Shown in pieces: positions 1-11,091 of a stretch of DNA of 64,000 nucleotides. Both the position numbers and the translations under genes were made by a program. Positions within the stretch are counted from its first letter, which is position 1. Each line of letters opens with the position of its first letter. This DNA comes from Candidatus Sulfuricurvum sp. RIFRC-1 (lineage in GTDB: Bacteria > Campylobacterota > Campylobacteria > Campylobacterales > Sulfurimonadaceae): contig NC_020505.1 of the NCBI RefSeq assembly GCF_000310245.1, positions 2,142,001-2,206,000 on the forward strand, in the 5' to 3' direction. The notes under the pieces are model-generated. The model made no database searches. It was given only the letters and a program-made list of their open reading frames with translations, and was not told the DNA's origin.

Positions 1-2491
<2,491 letters not shown>

Positions 2492-2512
2492 CTACCTCAA
2501 TCGAAGTTTTTG

Positions 2513-2644
2513 ATCCCATAGGGATAAGTGCAAAGTCTATGACTCAAGCGTCCTTGAGTCTATAACGACGTATGGGCACTTTACGAAAGAGTTAAAAACC
2601 CGCTTCGTAAAGTGCCCTGTGGGAGGCGGAGGCCTAAGCCTCCG
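2513..2644 (-). promoter_or_regulatory. rplL-rpoB intergenic hairpin set (attenuator or processing region)
   Basis: The 168-base gap between rplL and rpoB holds four inverted repeats. The 2513-2525 hairpin has arms ATCCC/GGGAT. The 2541-2560 hairpin has arms GACTCAAG/CTTGAGTC and a 4-base loop. The 2574-2617 hairpin has 14-bp perfect arms GGGCACTTTACGAA/TTCGTAAAGTGCCC. The 2627-2644 hairpin has arms CGGAGGC/GCCTCCG and a 4-base loop, ending just past the rplL stop. None is followed by a clear U-run on the minus strand. In E. coli the same junction carries a partial terminator and an RNase III site; a similar role here is inferred. Confidence 0.6.
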
Positions 2645-2656
2645 ATATCAAAATGA

Positions 2657-3025
2657 TTATTTGATTTCGACAGAAGCACCAGCTTCTTCAAGTTCTTTTT
2701 TAGCTGCTTCAGCATCTTGTTTAGAGATACCTTCTTTGATAGTTGTAGGAGCGCCTTCAACTGCATCTTTAGCCTCTTTAAGACCAAGACCTGTCATTGC
2801 ACGTACTACTTTAATAACGTTGATTTTTTTCTCACCACCGTCTTTCAAGATAACGTCGAATTCAGTTTTTTCTTCAGCAGCTTCTGCAACAACAGCAGCA
2901 CCAGCAACCGCTACCGGTTGAGCAGATACTCCAAATTTTTCTTCGAATTCTTTTACAAGCTCTGAAAGCTCGAGGACAGAAAGGTTTGAGATAAACTCAA
3001 GAACGTCTTGTTTTGTAACAGCCAT
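2657..3025 (-). CDS. rplL: 50S ribosomal protein L7/L12
   Basis: Stalk protein L7/L12, 122 residues, the usual length. The N-terminal dimerisation helices (about 1-33) are followed by an Ala/Val-rich hinge (about 36-52) and the factor-binding C-terminal domain ([20 protein letters not shown] onward, with [15 protein letters not shown]). Multiple copies bind L10 and recruit elongation factors to the ribosome. The start has an AGGAG site 8 bases upstream. It lies 64 bases after rplJ and is expected to be co-transcribed with it. The hairpins downstream separate it from rpoB. Confidence 0.98.
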   Translation of the reverse strand: MAVTKQDVLEFISNLSVLELSELVKEFEEKFGVSAQPVAVAGAAVVAEAAEEKTEFDVILKDGGEKKINVIKVVRAMTGLGLKEAKDAVEGAPTTIKEGISKQDAEAAKKELEEAGASVEIK

Positions 3026-3089
3026 AGTAATTCTCCTATAAGTATTTTTTTATGCCGATAATAAAATCAGCGATTTTTCAAAGCCGCAA

Positions 3090-3575
3090 TTACGCCGCTT
3101 CTTCTTCTTTTTTACGCTTAAGCGCATCGAGTCCGATTGTAAAGTTGCGAACTGGTCCCATCCATACAGATGCCAACATTCCAAGCAACTCTTCGCGTCC
3201 CGGAAGGGTAGCAAATGCACGAACTTTAGTCTCATCAGCAGCTTGGCCGTCGATGTAGGCTGTTCGGATCACAAATTTATCATTTGCTTTCGCGAAATCA
3301 ACCGCTGTTTTAGAAGCAGCGATAGCATCAGCTCCCCAAACAAAAATATTAGTATCTTTAATTTCGATACCGCTCATATCTGCATTGTTCAAAGCGATAG
3401 TTGCAAGTGTATTTTTTACAACTTGAACTTTTGAATCTTTTTCACGTGCAATTTTACGAAGTGCTTCGAGTTCAGACACAGCTAAACCACGATAGTCACA
3501 CATAATAACTGCTGCAGAAGATTTGAACTCATTGGTCAAAGTACTAACGATCTCAGATTTCTGTGATTTATTCAT
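3090..3575 (-). CDS. rplJ: 50S ribosomal protein L10
   Basis: L10, 161 residues, which anchors the L7/L12 dimers to 23S rRNA. The N-terminal rRNA-binding domain shows the family features ADMSG, VVKNTLA and the YRGL motif near residue 28. The Lys/Glu-rich C-terminal helix (ALKRKKEEEAA) is the L7/L12 attachment site. The start is preceded by AAGGAG at 5-6 bases. The 126-base leader upstream matches the L10 autoregulatory leader, so rplJ-rplL are probably under feedback control by the L10-L12 complex. Confidence 0.98.
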   Translation of the reverse strand: MNKSQKSEIVSTLTNEFKSSAAVIMCDYRGLAVSELEALRKIAREKDSKVQVVKNTLATIALNNADMSGIEIKDTNIFVWGADAIAASKTAVDFAKANDKFVIRTAYIDGQAADETKVRAFATLPGREELLGMLASVWMGPVRNFTIGLDALKRKKEEEAA

Positions 3576-3701
3576 AGTTTCTCCTTTCCAGACATAACAA
3601 CTTCAAGCGGGGCAGAGTATTTCTGATTAAGGCCTAAGCCCCCTACTGTCTTCAGTCCATAAGATAAAGTATGACGGAACAGAGCCCCGTCAATGATTTC
3701 C
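3576..3701 (-). promoter_or_regulatory. Ribosomal protein L10 leader (autoregulatory mRNA structure)
   Basis: The rplA-rplJ spacer on the minus strand contains the block GAAGACAGTAGGGGGC, then CTTAAT, then a return arm rich in GCCCC. This is the arrangement I know from the conserved L10 leader family, where L10-L12 binds a kink-turn-like element to repress rplJ-rplL. An upstream arm GACGG/CCGTC also pairs. Position directly before rplJ fits. Recognition is by eye; a covariance-model search would settle it. Confidence 0.75.
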
Positions 3702-4397
3702 TTAACGGATATCTAATAATTCTTGTGTTTCGAATTTAATCGCAGGGCTCATTGTCAATGACAATGCTGCATTTTTGATGTAGCGCCCTTTTGCAGTAGA
3801 AGGTTTTGCACGGTTGATAGCACCGACAAATGCTTTGATATTTTCTTCAATTTTATCGGTGTCGAAACTCACTTTACCGATACCGGCATGGATGTTCCCT
3901 TTTTTGTCAACACGGAAATTTACTTGTCCGCCTTTAACGTTGCTAACCGCTTTTGCGATATCCGCTGTAACCGTTCCTGTTTTAGGATTCGGCATCATCC
4001 CTTTTGGCCCGAGGATACGTCCTACTTGACCAACGAGACCCATACAATCAGGTGCAGCAACAACGATATCGAAGTTGATGTTTCCTGCTTTGATTTGCTC
4101 AACCAAATCTTCAGCACCAACAATATCAGCACCTGCAGCTTTAGCTTCGTCTACTTTTGCACCTTTTGCGAAAACGGCAACACGAACCACTTTCCCAGTA
4201 CCGTGAGGAAGCACAACAGCACCACGGATCATTTGGTCAGCGTGACGAGGGTCAACACCAAGGTTTAATGCAATTTCAACGGTTTCGTCAAATTTTGCAG
4301 ATTTAAGCTCTTTTACGAACGCCGCAGCATCCGATACAGAGTAGCTTTTTGACATATCAATTTTTTCACTAAGTTGTTTGTAGCGTTTTCCAGCCAT
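3702..4397 (-). CDS. rplA: 50S ribosomal protein L1
   Basis: L1, 231 residues, the normal bacterial length. It forms the mobile L1 stalk and binds 23S rRNA near the E site; in many bacteria it also represses its own mRNA. Family signatures visible are [14 protein letters not shown] near residue 45, the central [18 protein letters not shown] loop around residue 127, and the C-terminal [16 protein letters not shown] segment. It follows rplK by 68 bases in the conserved rplK-rplA order, followed by the L10 leader. Confidence 0.98.
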   Translation of the reverse strand: MAGKRYKQLSEKIDMSKSYSVSDAAAFVKELKSAKFDETVEIALNLGVDPRHADQMIRGAVVLPHGTGKVVRVAVFAKGAKVDEAKAAGADIVGAEDLVEQIKAGNINFDIVVAAPDCMGLVGQVGRILGPKGMMPNPKTGTVTADIAKAVSNVKGGQVNFRVDKKGNIHAGIGKVSFDTDKIEENIKAFVGAINRAKPSTAKGRYIKNAALSLTMSPAIKFETQELLDIR

Positions 4398-4465
4398 TTG
4401 AATTCTCCAATTTTAGAATCTGCCGCAAGATTTAGCCTCTTTGCGGTCGAAGAGTAGTGTAGAAA

Positions 4466-4891
4466 TTAATCTACGATATCAACACCCATAGAACGAGCAG
4501 AACCAGCGATTGTTGCCGCAGCTGCATCGATATCATCTGTATTCATATCTTGAATTTTTTGCTTAACGATTTCCATCAATTGAGCTTTAGTGATTTTACC
4601 CACTTTGTTTTTCATCGGATTATCAGTCCCTTTTTTAAGACCAGCCGCTTTCATGATGAGAGCAGATGCAGGGGGTTGTTTTGTGATGAATGAGAACGTT
4701 TTATCCGCATATACCGTAATAACAACAGGGAGTTTAAAACCTGCCTTATCTTTTGTACGCTCGTTGAACGCCTTACAAAATTCCATGATGTTAACACCAC
4801 GTTGACCGAGTGCTGGTCCAACCGGAGGGGCTGGATTAGCAGCGCCGGCTTGTACTTGCAACTTGATGTAGCCCGTAATTTTCTTTGCCAT
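4466..4891 (-). CDS. rplK: 50S ribosomal protein L11
   Basis: L11, 141 residues, the usual length. It binds the GTPase-associated region of 23S rRNA. The N-terminal domain carries the [22 protein letters not shown]-type block near residues 20-41 (proline-rich, target of thiopeptides in other bacteria). The C-terminal rRNA-binding domain carries the [12 protein letters not shown] block and ends in [13 protein letters not shown]. It lies 21 bases after nusG. Confidence 0.98.
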   Translation of the reverse strand: MAKKITGYIKLQVQAGAANPAPPVGPALGQRGVNIMEFCKAFNERTKDKAGFKLPVVITVYADKTFSFITKQPPASALIMKAAGLKKGTDNPMKNKVGKITKAQLMEIVKQKIQDMNTDDIDAAAATIAGSARSMGVDIVD

Positions 4892-4912
4892 TTGTGCTTC
4901 CTTTTTTTGAGA

Positions 4913-5443
4913 TTAAATTATTTTTTCGACTTGAGTGTACGAAATATCAACCGGAGTACTACGTCCGAAGATAGAAACATTGAGCTTCAATGTTCCGTGC
5001 TCGAGGTCATATTCATCCACTGTACCGGTAAAGTTTGCAAACGGACCGTCAACAATACGAACCATCTCTCCATTGTCGAAGAAGACTTTCGGTTTCGGAG
5101 CCGAACGGTTCGTAACACGATCCAAGATCACCGCAATATCGTTCTCGCTAAGGGGAGTCGGCTTGTTTGATTCACCAATAAACCCTGCAACACGCGGCAG
5201 TGATTGGATACGGTGTTGAAGATCAATACTAAGATCCATATTTGCAAACACATACCCTGAGTACAATGAACGCTCAGTGATTTTCTTTTTACCATTTTTC
5301 ACTTCGATAACATCTTCCGTCGGAACGATTACTTCTGTAATCACATCTTGAAGATTGTTTTCAGCAATGATATTTTCGATAGCGGCTTTAACACTGCGTT
5401 CACTACCGGCATAGGTTTGAATCGAGTACCAACGATGTGCCAT
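4913..5443 (-). CDS. nusG: Transcription termination/antitermination factor NusG
   Basis: NusG, 176 residues. The N-terminal NGN domain begins MAHRWYSIQTYAGSE and shows GYVFANMDL near residue 67. The C-terminal KOW domain carries VDGPFANFTGTVDEYD near residue 130. NusG binds the RNA polymerase clamp to aid processivity and links it to Rho or ribosomal S10. It sits between secE (9 bases upstream) and rplK (21 bases downstream), the classical order. Confidence 0.98.
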   Translation of the reverse strand: MAHRWYSIQTYAGSERSVKAAIENIIAENNLQDVITEVIVPTEDVIEVKNGKKKITERSLYSGYVFANMDLSIDLQHRIQSLPRVAGFIGESNKPTPLSENDIAVILDRVTNRSAPKPKVFFDNGEMVRIVDGPFANFTGTVDEYDLEHGTLKLNVSIFGRSTPVDISYTQVEKII

Positions 5444-5452
5444 GTTTTTTCC

Positions 5453-5638
5453 TTAACTCAAAATTGCTGAAACGGTTGAAGACATAATAAAATCAACCAG
5501 TGCTAAAAACAACACAACGAATGTAACAACCGCAATAACCGCAATAAATGCTTGTTTCACTTGTGGTTTAGTCGGGAAAATAACTTTTGCAAGTTCCATT
5601 TTCGCATTGTGAATGGTTTGACTTAATGTATTTTTCAT
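5453..5638 (-). CDS. secE: Preprotein translocase subunit SecE
   Basis: A 61-residue single-span form of SecE, as in most bacteria outside the enterics. A short amphipathic N-terminal helix (KMELAKVIFPTKPQ) is followed by one transmembrane segment (about residues 29-55, rich in Val, Ile, Phe and Leu). SecE clamps SecY in the protein-conducting channel. It lies directly after the tRNA-Trp gene and 9 bases before nusG, an order conserved across bacteria. Confidence 0.95.
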   Translation of the reverse strand: MKNTLSQTIHNAKMELAKVIFPTKPQVKQAFIAVIAVVTFVVLFLALVDFIMSSTVSAILS

Positions 5639-5702
5639 TTATTTCTATCCTCAGGACATTTCCAACGAATAAAGCCCGTAAGCATCATTAGTAGAAAATG
5701 GG

Positions 5703-5778
5703 TGGCAGGCCAGGAGGGATTCGAACCCCCAACAATCGGATTTGGAATCCGGCGCTCTACCATTGGAACTACTGACCT
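5703..5778 (-). tRNA. tRNA-Trp (CCA)
   Basis: A 76-base cloverleaf read on the minus strand. The acceptor AGGTCAG pairs with CTGGCCT; the anticodon loop holds CCA; the T-loop GTTCGAATC is present. The discriminator is G and the 3' CCA is encoded (TGG at 5703-5705 on the plus strand). It lies between rpmG and secE, as in many bacteria. Confidence 0.97.
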
Positions 5779-5790
5779 ATATGATTAAGA

Positions 5791-5804
5791 ATCCCCGAGG
5801 GGAT
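5791..5804 (-). other. Short hairpin between rpmG and tRNA-Trp
   Basis: A perfect inverted repeat ATCCCC/GGGGAT with a very tight loop lies between the rpmG stop and the 5' end of tRNA-Trp. It has no U-run, so it is more likely an RNA processing mark than an intrinsic terminator. The function is inferred. Confidence 0.4.
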
Positions 5805-5809
5805 ACGAC

Positions 5810-5962
5810 TTAAAGTTTTGCTTCTTTATGAACCGTGTGTTCACGACAAAATTTACAAAACTTACGTACTGAAAACTTTTCAGTATGAGTCTTTTTATTT
5901 TTACTTGTGTGATAGTTACGACGAGTACACTTCTCACACGCTAAATGGATATTTTCACGCAT
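5810..5962 (-). CDS. rpmG: 50S ribosomal protein L33
   Basis: A 50-residue L33 read from ATG at 5962 to TAA at 5810; it begins MRENIHLACEKCTRRNYHT. It keeps two CxxC pairs, CEKC near residue 9 and CKFC near residue 36, so it is the zinc-binding (C+) form. It lies between tuf and tRNA-Trp, the normal order of this cluster. Confidence 0.95.
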   Translation of the reverse strand: MRENIHLACEKCTRRNYHTSKNKKTHTEKFSVRKFCKFCREHTVHKEAKL

Positions 5963-5977
5963 GTTTGACCTTATGTT

Positions 5978-5993
5978 CCGACCCTAGGGCCGG
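5978..5993 (-). other. GC-rich hairpin between tuf and rpmG
   Basis: The arms CCGACCC and GGGCCGG (one G-T pair on the transcript) are separated by two bases just after the tuf stop. No U-run follows on the minus strand. It may be a processing or mRNA-stabilising structure at the tuf 3' end. Confidence 0.35.
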
Positions 5994-5999
5994 ATAAAA

Positions 6000-7199
6000 T
6001 TATGCAAGGATTTTAGAAACAACCCCAGCGCCGACAGTACGTCCACCTTCACGGATAGCGAAGCGAGTACCCTCTTCCATAGCGATTGGGTGAATCAATT
6101 CTGCATTGATTTTCACGTTATCGCCAGGCATAACCATCTCAGTACCTTCTTGCAAAGTGATAGCACCTGTACAATCGGTTGTACGAACATAGAATTGTGG
6201 GCGGTAGCCATTGAAGAATGGAGTATGACGTCCACCCTCTTCTTTGCTCAATACGTAAATCTCAGCCTCAAATTTTGTGTGAGGAGTGATTGATTTAGGT
6301 TTACAAAGAACTTGTCCACGCTCAACATCTTCTTTCTTAGTACCACGGAGAAGAAGACCACAGTTGTCACCCGCTTCACCCATTTCCATTTCTTTACGGA
6401 ACATCTCAACACCAGTTACGGTAGTTGTTTGTGTATCACGGATACCAACGATTTCGATAGTTTCACCGATTTTGATTGTACCACGCTCGATACGACCAGT
6501 AACAACAGTTCCACGACCAGAGATAGAGAAAACGTCCTCTACCGGCATCAAGAAATCTTTATCTGTTTCACGGATTGGTTGTGGGATATAAGCATCTACC
6601 TCAGCCATAAGCTTTTGGATTTTTGCTGACCACTCACCAAGAACACCAGTTTTTGCTTCTTCAAGTGCACGAAGAGCTGAACCAGCTACGATTGGAGTAT
6701 CGTCACCCGGGAAATCGTACATATCAAGAAGTTCACGAATTTCCATCTCTACAAGCTCAAGAAGCTCTTCATCATCAACCATATCTTCTTTGTTCATGAA
6801 AACAACGATGTACGGAACACCGACTTGTTTAGAAAGAAGGATGTGCTCACGTGTTTGTGGCATTGGGCCATCCGCTGCAGAAACAACAAGAATAGCGCCG
6901 TCCATTTGTGCAGCACCGGTAATCATGTTTTTAACATAGTCGGCGTGTCCAGGACAGTCAACGTGTGCATAGTGACGGTTGTTTGTTTCGTATTCAACGT
7001 GTGAAGTAGCGATGGTAATACCGCGCTCACGCTCTTCTGGTGCATTATCGATTGCATCGTAATCCATCATTTTTGCGCCGTTTGTTACCGCAAGTACAGC
7101 TGTAATAGCTGCAGTCAACGTAGTTTTACCGTGGTCGACGTGACCGATTGTACCGATGTTACAATGTGGTTTTGTACGTTCAAATTTCTCTTTTGCCAT
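6000..7199 (-). CDS. tuf: Elongation factor Tu
   Basis: EF-Tu, 399 residues. The GTPase motifs are all present: G1 GHVDHGKT near residue 19, the switch region ERERGITI, G3 DCPGHADY near residue 81, and G4 NKED near residue 136. Domains 2 and 3 follow ([13 protein letters not shown]; the C-terminus [15 protein letters not shown]). It delivers aminoacyl-tRNA to the ribosome. The start has a GGAGG site. It lies directly downstream of four tRNA genes and has its own extended -10 promoter, so it may be made from two transcripts. Confidence 0.99.
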   Translation of the reverse strand: MAKEKFERTKPHCNIGTIGHVDHGKTTLTAAITAVLAVTNGAKMMDYDAIDNAPEERERGITIATSHVEYETNNRHYAHVDCPGHADYVKNMITGAAQMDGAILVVSAADGPMPQTREHILLSKQVGVPYIVVFMNKEDMVDDEELLELVEMEIRELLDMYDFPGDDTPIVAGSALRALEEAKTGVLGEWSAKIQKLMAEVDAYIPQPIRETDKDFLMPVEDVFSISGRGTVVTGRIERGTIKIGETIEIVGIRDTQTTTVTGVEMFRKEMEMGEAGDNCGLLLRGTKKEDVERGQVLCKPKSITPHTKFEAEIYVLSKEEGGRHTPFFNGYRPQFYVRTTDCTGAITLQEGTEMVMPGDNVKINAELIHPIAMEEGTRFAIREGGRTVGAGVVSKILA

Positions 7200-7234
7200 A
7201 GTGTCCTCCGACTGAATGTGTAAATGAATTTGGA

Positions 7235-7243
7235 ATTATACCA
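7235..7243 (-). promoter_or_regulatory. Extended -10 promoter element for tuf
   Basis: On the minus strand the motif TGGTATAAT (TGn plus a perfect TATAAT) lies about 36 bases before the tuf start. No good -35 box sits at 17 bases, as expected for an extended -10 promoter. It lies between tRNA-Thr(GGT) and tuf. Confidence 0.65.
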
Positions 7244-7294
7244 AAAAACAGCTGAAATAGCTTTCAAGCTTTCAAAAAATTACAATATTATTAC

Positions 7295-7369
<75 letters not shown>

Positions 7370-7468
7370 ATAAAACAATGATAAAATGTATTTTGGAAGC
7401 TTAAAAACTATTTTACGGTCTTAAGGTAATGATGAAGTAAATATTGCGAATTGTACTTCAGCTCCCAG

Positions 7469-7545
<77 letters not shown>

Positions 7546-7548
7546 AGA

Positions 7549-7634
<86 letters not shown>

Positions 7635-7690
7635 ACGGCCATAATCTGGTCTAACACTGATAAATGTAATGCGTTTCCGATTTCATTCAA

Positions 7691-7767
7691 TGGTGCCGGC
7701 ACGAGGATTTGAACCCCGGGCCTATTGATTACAAATCAATTGCTCTAGCCAACTGAGCTATGCCGGC
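7691..7767 (-). tRNA. tRNA-Thr (TGT)
   Basis: A 77-base cloverleaf on the minus strand with acceptor GCCGGCA, anticodon TGT in an ATTGA/TCAAT stem, and encoded CCA. It is the first gene of the tRNA-tuf operon and matches E. coli thrU in place and anticodon. Confidence 0.97.
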
Positions 7768-7787
7768 ATTGGTGAAATGGAGCCGAA

Positions 7788-7816
7788 ATTATATACACTC
7801 TTTTCTAAAAAGTCAA
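7788..7816 (-). promoter_or_regulatory. Sigma-70 promoter of the tRNA-tuf operon
   Basis: On the minus strand TTGACT (7816-7811) and TATAAT (7793-7788) are separated by exactly 17 bases, and the -10 lies about 20 bases before the tRNA-Thr(TGT) 5' end. This is the best consensus promoter in the window, as expected for a stable RNA operon. Confidence 0.85.
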
Positions 7817-7833
7817 GCCTATTTGAAAGAAAA

Positions 7834-8571
7834 TCAAACAATCGAATAAACGACCTCTTTTTTCTTTTTCGTCTCCATTATTTCACGTACAATCAATCCC
7901 TCGATATTCATCGCTAATAACTCTTCTATCGACGATATTTGGTGCTTTGCCGCTTCACGCAGGATAATCCCCCGATATGCTTTTGCCCAGTGACTTACCA
8001 CTTTCCCCCCTTTAAGAAACTTCAAGGTAACACTTGGTTTTTTAGGGATATAAAATTTGTCGTAATACCCAGCTCTTAAATCTAAAATCTCATTATCACC
8101 TATTATCTCATCCAGCGCAGTGCTAAAACTCTCTTTATAATGTTTATCAGGCGCAAAGGCTCCGATCGAAGAACCCTGCTTGAGTTTGTAATCAAAGATT
8201 GAATCACCGGCACGGATCGGTCCGAAAAGATTGGAGAAAATAATGGTATGGGTATCAATATAGTGTTGATCTTCCAATGAGAGTCGCGTGTAAGAGAGAT
8301 AATCATACGCTACCCCATCGTAACGTTCAATCGCTTTCATCGTAGGCATTGTGCTAAAGGGGAATTTATACCGTTCATACTCTTTGGTATCTTTGAGCCC
8401 AAAGAGTTCATACAGCTCTTCGTCGCTCCCTCTGTGCGTCAAAGTTTGATACTGCTCGATTACTGCAAGACGCTTCGAATACAGATCAGGAAAAATAAGG
8501 CTTTGTTGAGTAAGCGGAGGGAGCGTTCCCCCCTCCCGTTTCCCTTCGCTCGGTGAAAAAAGGATGATCAT
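7834..8571 (-). CDS. yaaA: YaaA family peroxide-stress protein (DUF328)
   Basis: A 245-residue protein starting MIILFSPSEGK, the hallmark N-terminus of the YaaA/DUF328 family. In E. coli YaaA limits intracellular iron and so protects against hydrogen peroxide; its biochemistry is not settled. The internal segment RYDGVAYDYLSYTRL and the later FSNLFGPIRAGDSIFDYKLK match conserved family blocks. The start lies 3 bases after the stop of the cation antiporter, so the genes are co-transcribed. Confidence 0.85.
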   Translation of the reverse strand: MIILFSPSEGKREGGTLPPLTQQSLIFPDLYSKRLAVIEQYQTLTHRGSDEELYELFGLKDTKEYERYKFPFSTMPTMKAIERYDGVAYDYLSYTRLSLEDQHYIDTHTIIFSNLFGPIRAGDSIFDYKLKQGSSIGAFAPDKHYKESFSTALDEIIGDNEILDLRAGYYDKFYIPKKPSVTLKFLKGGKVVSHWAKAYRGIILREAAKHQISSIEELLAMNIEGLIVREIMETKKKKEVVYSIV

Positions 8572-8574
8572 AGG

Positions 8575-9726
8575 CTAATAATACGCGGCAATAATGGCGT
8601 AACTGAGAAAGAACATCATGTGCGATGCCCCCTCAAAGTAGTTGGTCTCCCCCTCATCGGTTGTTTTCCATACCAATAGGATTGTTAGGAGTAAAGCACC
8701 GATTTGAAGCGGGTTAAAGTCGAGGGTAAGATTAATCCCTGACATATACGCCAACATCATTAAAATTGGGACCGTTAAAATAATCGATACCGTTGAAGCC
8801 CCCATGGCAATATTGACAACCCGCTGAATTTGATCGTTACGCGCCGCACGTACGGCGGTGAAAATCTCAGGAGATACGCTGATAATTGCAATCACCAAAC
8901 CAGCTAATCCTGCTGAAATACCGTACTCTTTTGCAATATGAACACCTTCACCGGCAAAGATTTCTGCTCCAAATGCGATAATGGCAATAAACCCAAAAAT
9001 CGCCGCGAAATTAACGGGGGTGCTGAGATGTTCAAAAACATAATCGCTTGATTCGTTTTCATCAATCTCCGCATCTTCTTCCTCTTGAAGTTTTCGTTTC
9101 AAACGGAAAAAGCGACTGCGAGCCGTCGCTTTAAAAAAGTGGGTGTGAGTACGGGTTTGGAAAATAAAAATAATGATGTAAAAAAGGAGCAATACCCCAG
9201 CGATTAAATGACTGACATGAGTTAATGCAGCACTTCCATGTTCTGTGTGACTCAATAACCCCGGCACCAGCAAAGCACTAGAAGCGACAAACAAAACGGT
9301 ACTGTAAGCGCTGGAGGTCTCTTTGTTATGTTGCTGCTGCGTATACGCCAGTCCCCCTAAAAAGACGGCAAGACCAAGGAGAACATTCAAATCGACGATA
9401 ACCGCCGAAATAATCCCCCCCTTTACCGTTTCTAAGACTTCAGGAGAGTGACGAACTTCCAGTAAAATAACATAAAGGAGGATAATCTCAACGGCAACGG
9501 CGCTAAAAGTAAGTACAAAACTGCCATAAGGCTCTTGGAGACGTTCGGAAAGAATATCCGCTACTTCAGCAACCGTGAGAGAAAGTGCTGCAATCCCAAT
9601 GGCCGAAAAAAGTGTAGCCATCATCGAATCATGCTGAGTATGAAAAATAAATGCGAGCGCCATTGCAGATATCCCAATAAAGATATCCCAATAGTCTTCA
9701 ATAAAGTAGCGTATCCGCCTGTCCAA
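8575..9726 (-). CDS. chaA: Calcium/proton antiporter, ChaA-like (CaCA family)
   Basis: A 383-residue polytopic membrane protein. Two alpha-repeats of the Ca2+/cation antiporter superfamily are visible. The first has EPYGSFVLTFSAVAVEI (about 67-83) and the second ISVSPEIFTAVRAARNDQIQ (about 282-301); both carry the acidic residue expected in the ion pore. A charged loop rich in Glu/Asp (LQEEEDAEIDENE) separates the halves. It resembles E. coli ChaA, which exchanges Ca2+ or Na+/K+ for protons. It sits between mgtE and yaaA, in a group concerned with divalent and redox-active metals. Confidence 0.82.
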   Translation of the reverse strand: MDRRIRYFIEDYWDIFIGISAMALAFIFHTQHDSMMATLFSAIGIAALSLTVAEVADILSERLQEPYGSFVLTFSAVAVEIILLYVILLEVRHSPEVLETVKGGIISAVIVDLNVLLGLAVFLGGLAYTQQQHNKETSSAYSTVLFVASSALLVPGLLSHTEHGSAALTHVSHLIAGVLLLFYIIIFIFQTRTHTHFFKATARSRFFRLKRKLQEEEDAEIDENESSDYVFEHLSTPVNFAAIFGFIAIIAFGAEIFAGEGVHIAKEYGISAGLAGLVIAIISVSPEIFTAVRAARNDQIQRVVNIAMGASTVSIILTVPILMMLAYMSGINLTLDFNPLQIGALLLTILLVWKTTDEGETNYFEGASHMMFFLSYAIIAAYY

Positions 9727-9738
9727 GAGTGTATCCTT

Positions 9739-11091
9739 TTAAAGTAATATAAGTGTAGCGAGCCCTAAAAAGCTCAAAAATCCAACCACATCAGTAACGG
9801 TGGTCAAGATAACGGTCGAGCCGATTGCCGGATCAATACCGGCACGACGAAGACCCAATGGGATAATAGTACCAAAAAATCCCGCAAAGAAAAGATTAAT
9901 AATCATTGATAATGCAATAACTAAGCCTAACAATGGGATTTTAAACCATAAATAGGCTACCAATCCAATCAGAATTGAGAAAATAAACCCATTAAAAAGA
10001 GCTAACATAACCTCTCTTTTAACCGTAGAATAGGCCTCTTTTCCTTCAATCTCACCCAGTGCAATCTTACGAACCGTAACGGTCAAAGTCTGTGTTCCGG
10101 CATTACCCCCCATCGAGGCAACAATAGGCATTAAAATAGCCAAGGCAACAATCGCCTCAATCGTGGCATCAAACATTCCGATTACAACCGATGCCGCTAT
10201 CGCTGTGAGTAAATTGATCCCCAACCAAATCGCGCGGGTTTTTCCGATGCTCCAGAACTCTTCATCATCTTCTGCCTCTTCATTTACCCCTGCCATGTGG
10301 TAAATCTGCTCTGTTGCGCGTTCTTCCATAACGTCATGGATATCATCCGCCGTAATACGGCCCAAAAGAATCTGGTTTTCATCCACAACAGCAAGTGTAT
10401 TCAAATTATAGTTGGCAAAAACTTCGACGACATCATAAATATCATCATGAGCATGAACGTGAACCGTGTTGTGTCCATCATGCATAATCTCGCCGTACAA
10501 CTCATTGCTTTCATGAAGGATTAAATCCTCCAACAAAATTGCACCGATAAGGCGACGATGTTTATCAACTACAAAAGCTTGATGAACGTTATCAATCAAT
10601 TCTTCGGCTTTCATTGCACGTAGCCGTTTAATTGAATCTCCGACACTCTCCTCCGCGCGTGCTTCAAAAAGCTCGGTTTGCATATATGCGCCCGCTTCAT
10701 TGTCCTCATACGAAATCAGTGTTTCGATCGTCGCACGCTCATCATCGGTGAGTTTAGAGAGGACCTCTTCGGCGAGTTCTTCATTTACCTCTTCGATGTT
10801 TTGGATCAGATCCGCCGCATCGTCGGTATCAAGTTCAGAAGCCAAACTCGCGAGATGCTCTGCCCCTAACTGCTCGTACGCCTCTTCCATATGTTGTTGA
10901 GGCATCTCAAGGAGAACTTCCGCCAAAATTTCATGCGGAAGCGTTTCAAGGGTTTTACCGTACAGTTCTTCATCTTCATCATGAAGATTTTTAAGTAGAC
11001 TCGCGATCTCATAAATATGGACGCTTTCGTCAATACCTTCATTAAAAAGAGCAACACGATTATTAATCGATTCTAGTATGTTTTCTGACAT
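9739..11091 (-). CDS. mgtE: Magnesium transporter MgtE
   Basis: A 450-residue MgtE with the standard layout: a superhelical N domain (about 1-130, very acidic), a tandem CBS domain (about 135-255, including VVDKHRRLIGAI and VVDENQILLGRIT), then a five-helix membrane domain (about 285-450) with the conserved PIVASMGGNAGTQTLTV block lining the Mg2+ pore. In the family the cytosolic domains close the pore when Mg2+ is plentiful. The start has AAGGAG 5 bases upstream and overlaps the 3' end of the radical SAM gene by 19 bases. Confidence 0.95.
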   Translation of the reverse strand: MSENILESINNRVALFNEGIDESVHIYEIASLLKNLHDEDEELYGKTLETLPHEILAEVLLEMPQQHMEEAYEQLGAEHLASLASELDTDDAADLIQNIEEVNEELAEEVLSKLTDDERATIETLISYEDNEAGAYMQTELFEARAEESVGDSIKRLRAMKAEELIDNVHQAFVVDKHRRLIGAILLEDLILHESNELYGEIMHDGHNTVHVHAHDDIYDVVEVFANYNLNTLAVVDENQILLGRITADDIHDVMEERATEQIYHMAGVNEEAEDDEEFWSIGKTRAIWLGINLLTAIAASVVIGMFDATIEAIVALAILMPIVASMGGNAGTQTLTVTVRKIALGEIEGKEAYSTVKREVMLALFNGFIFSILIGLVAYLWFKIPLLGLVIALSMIINLFFAGFFGTIIPLGLRRAGIDPAIGSTVILTTVTDVVGFLSFLGLATLILL

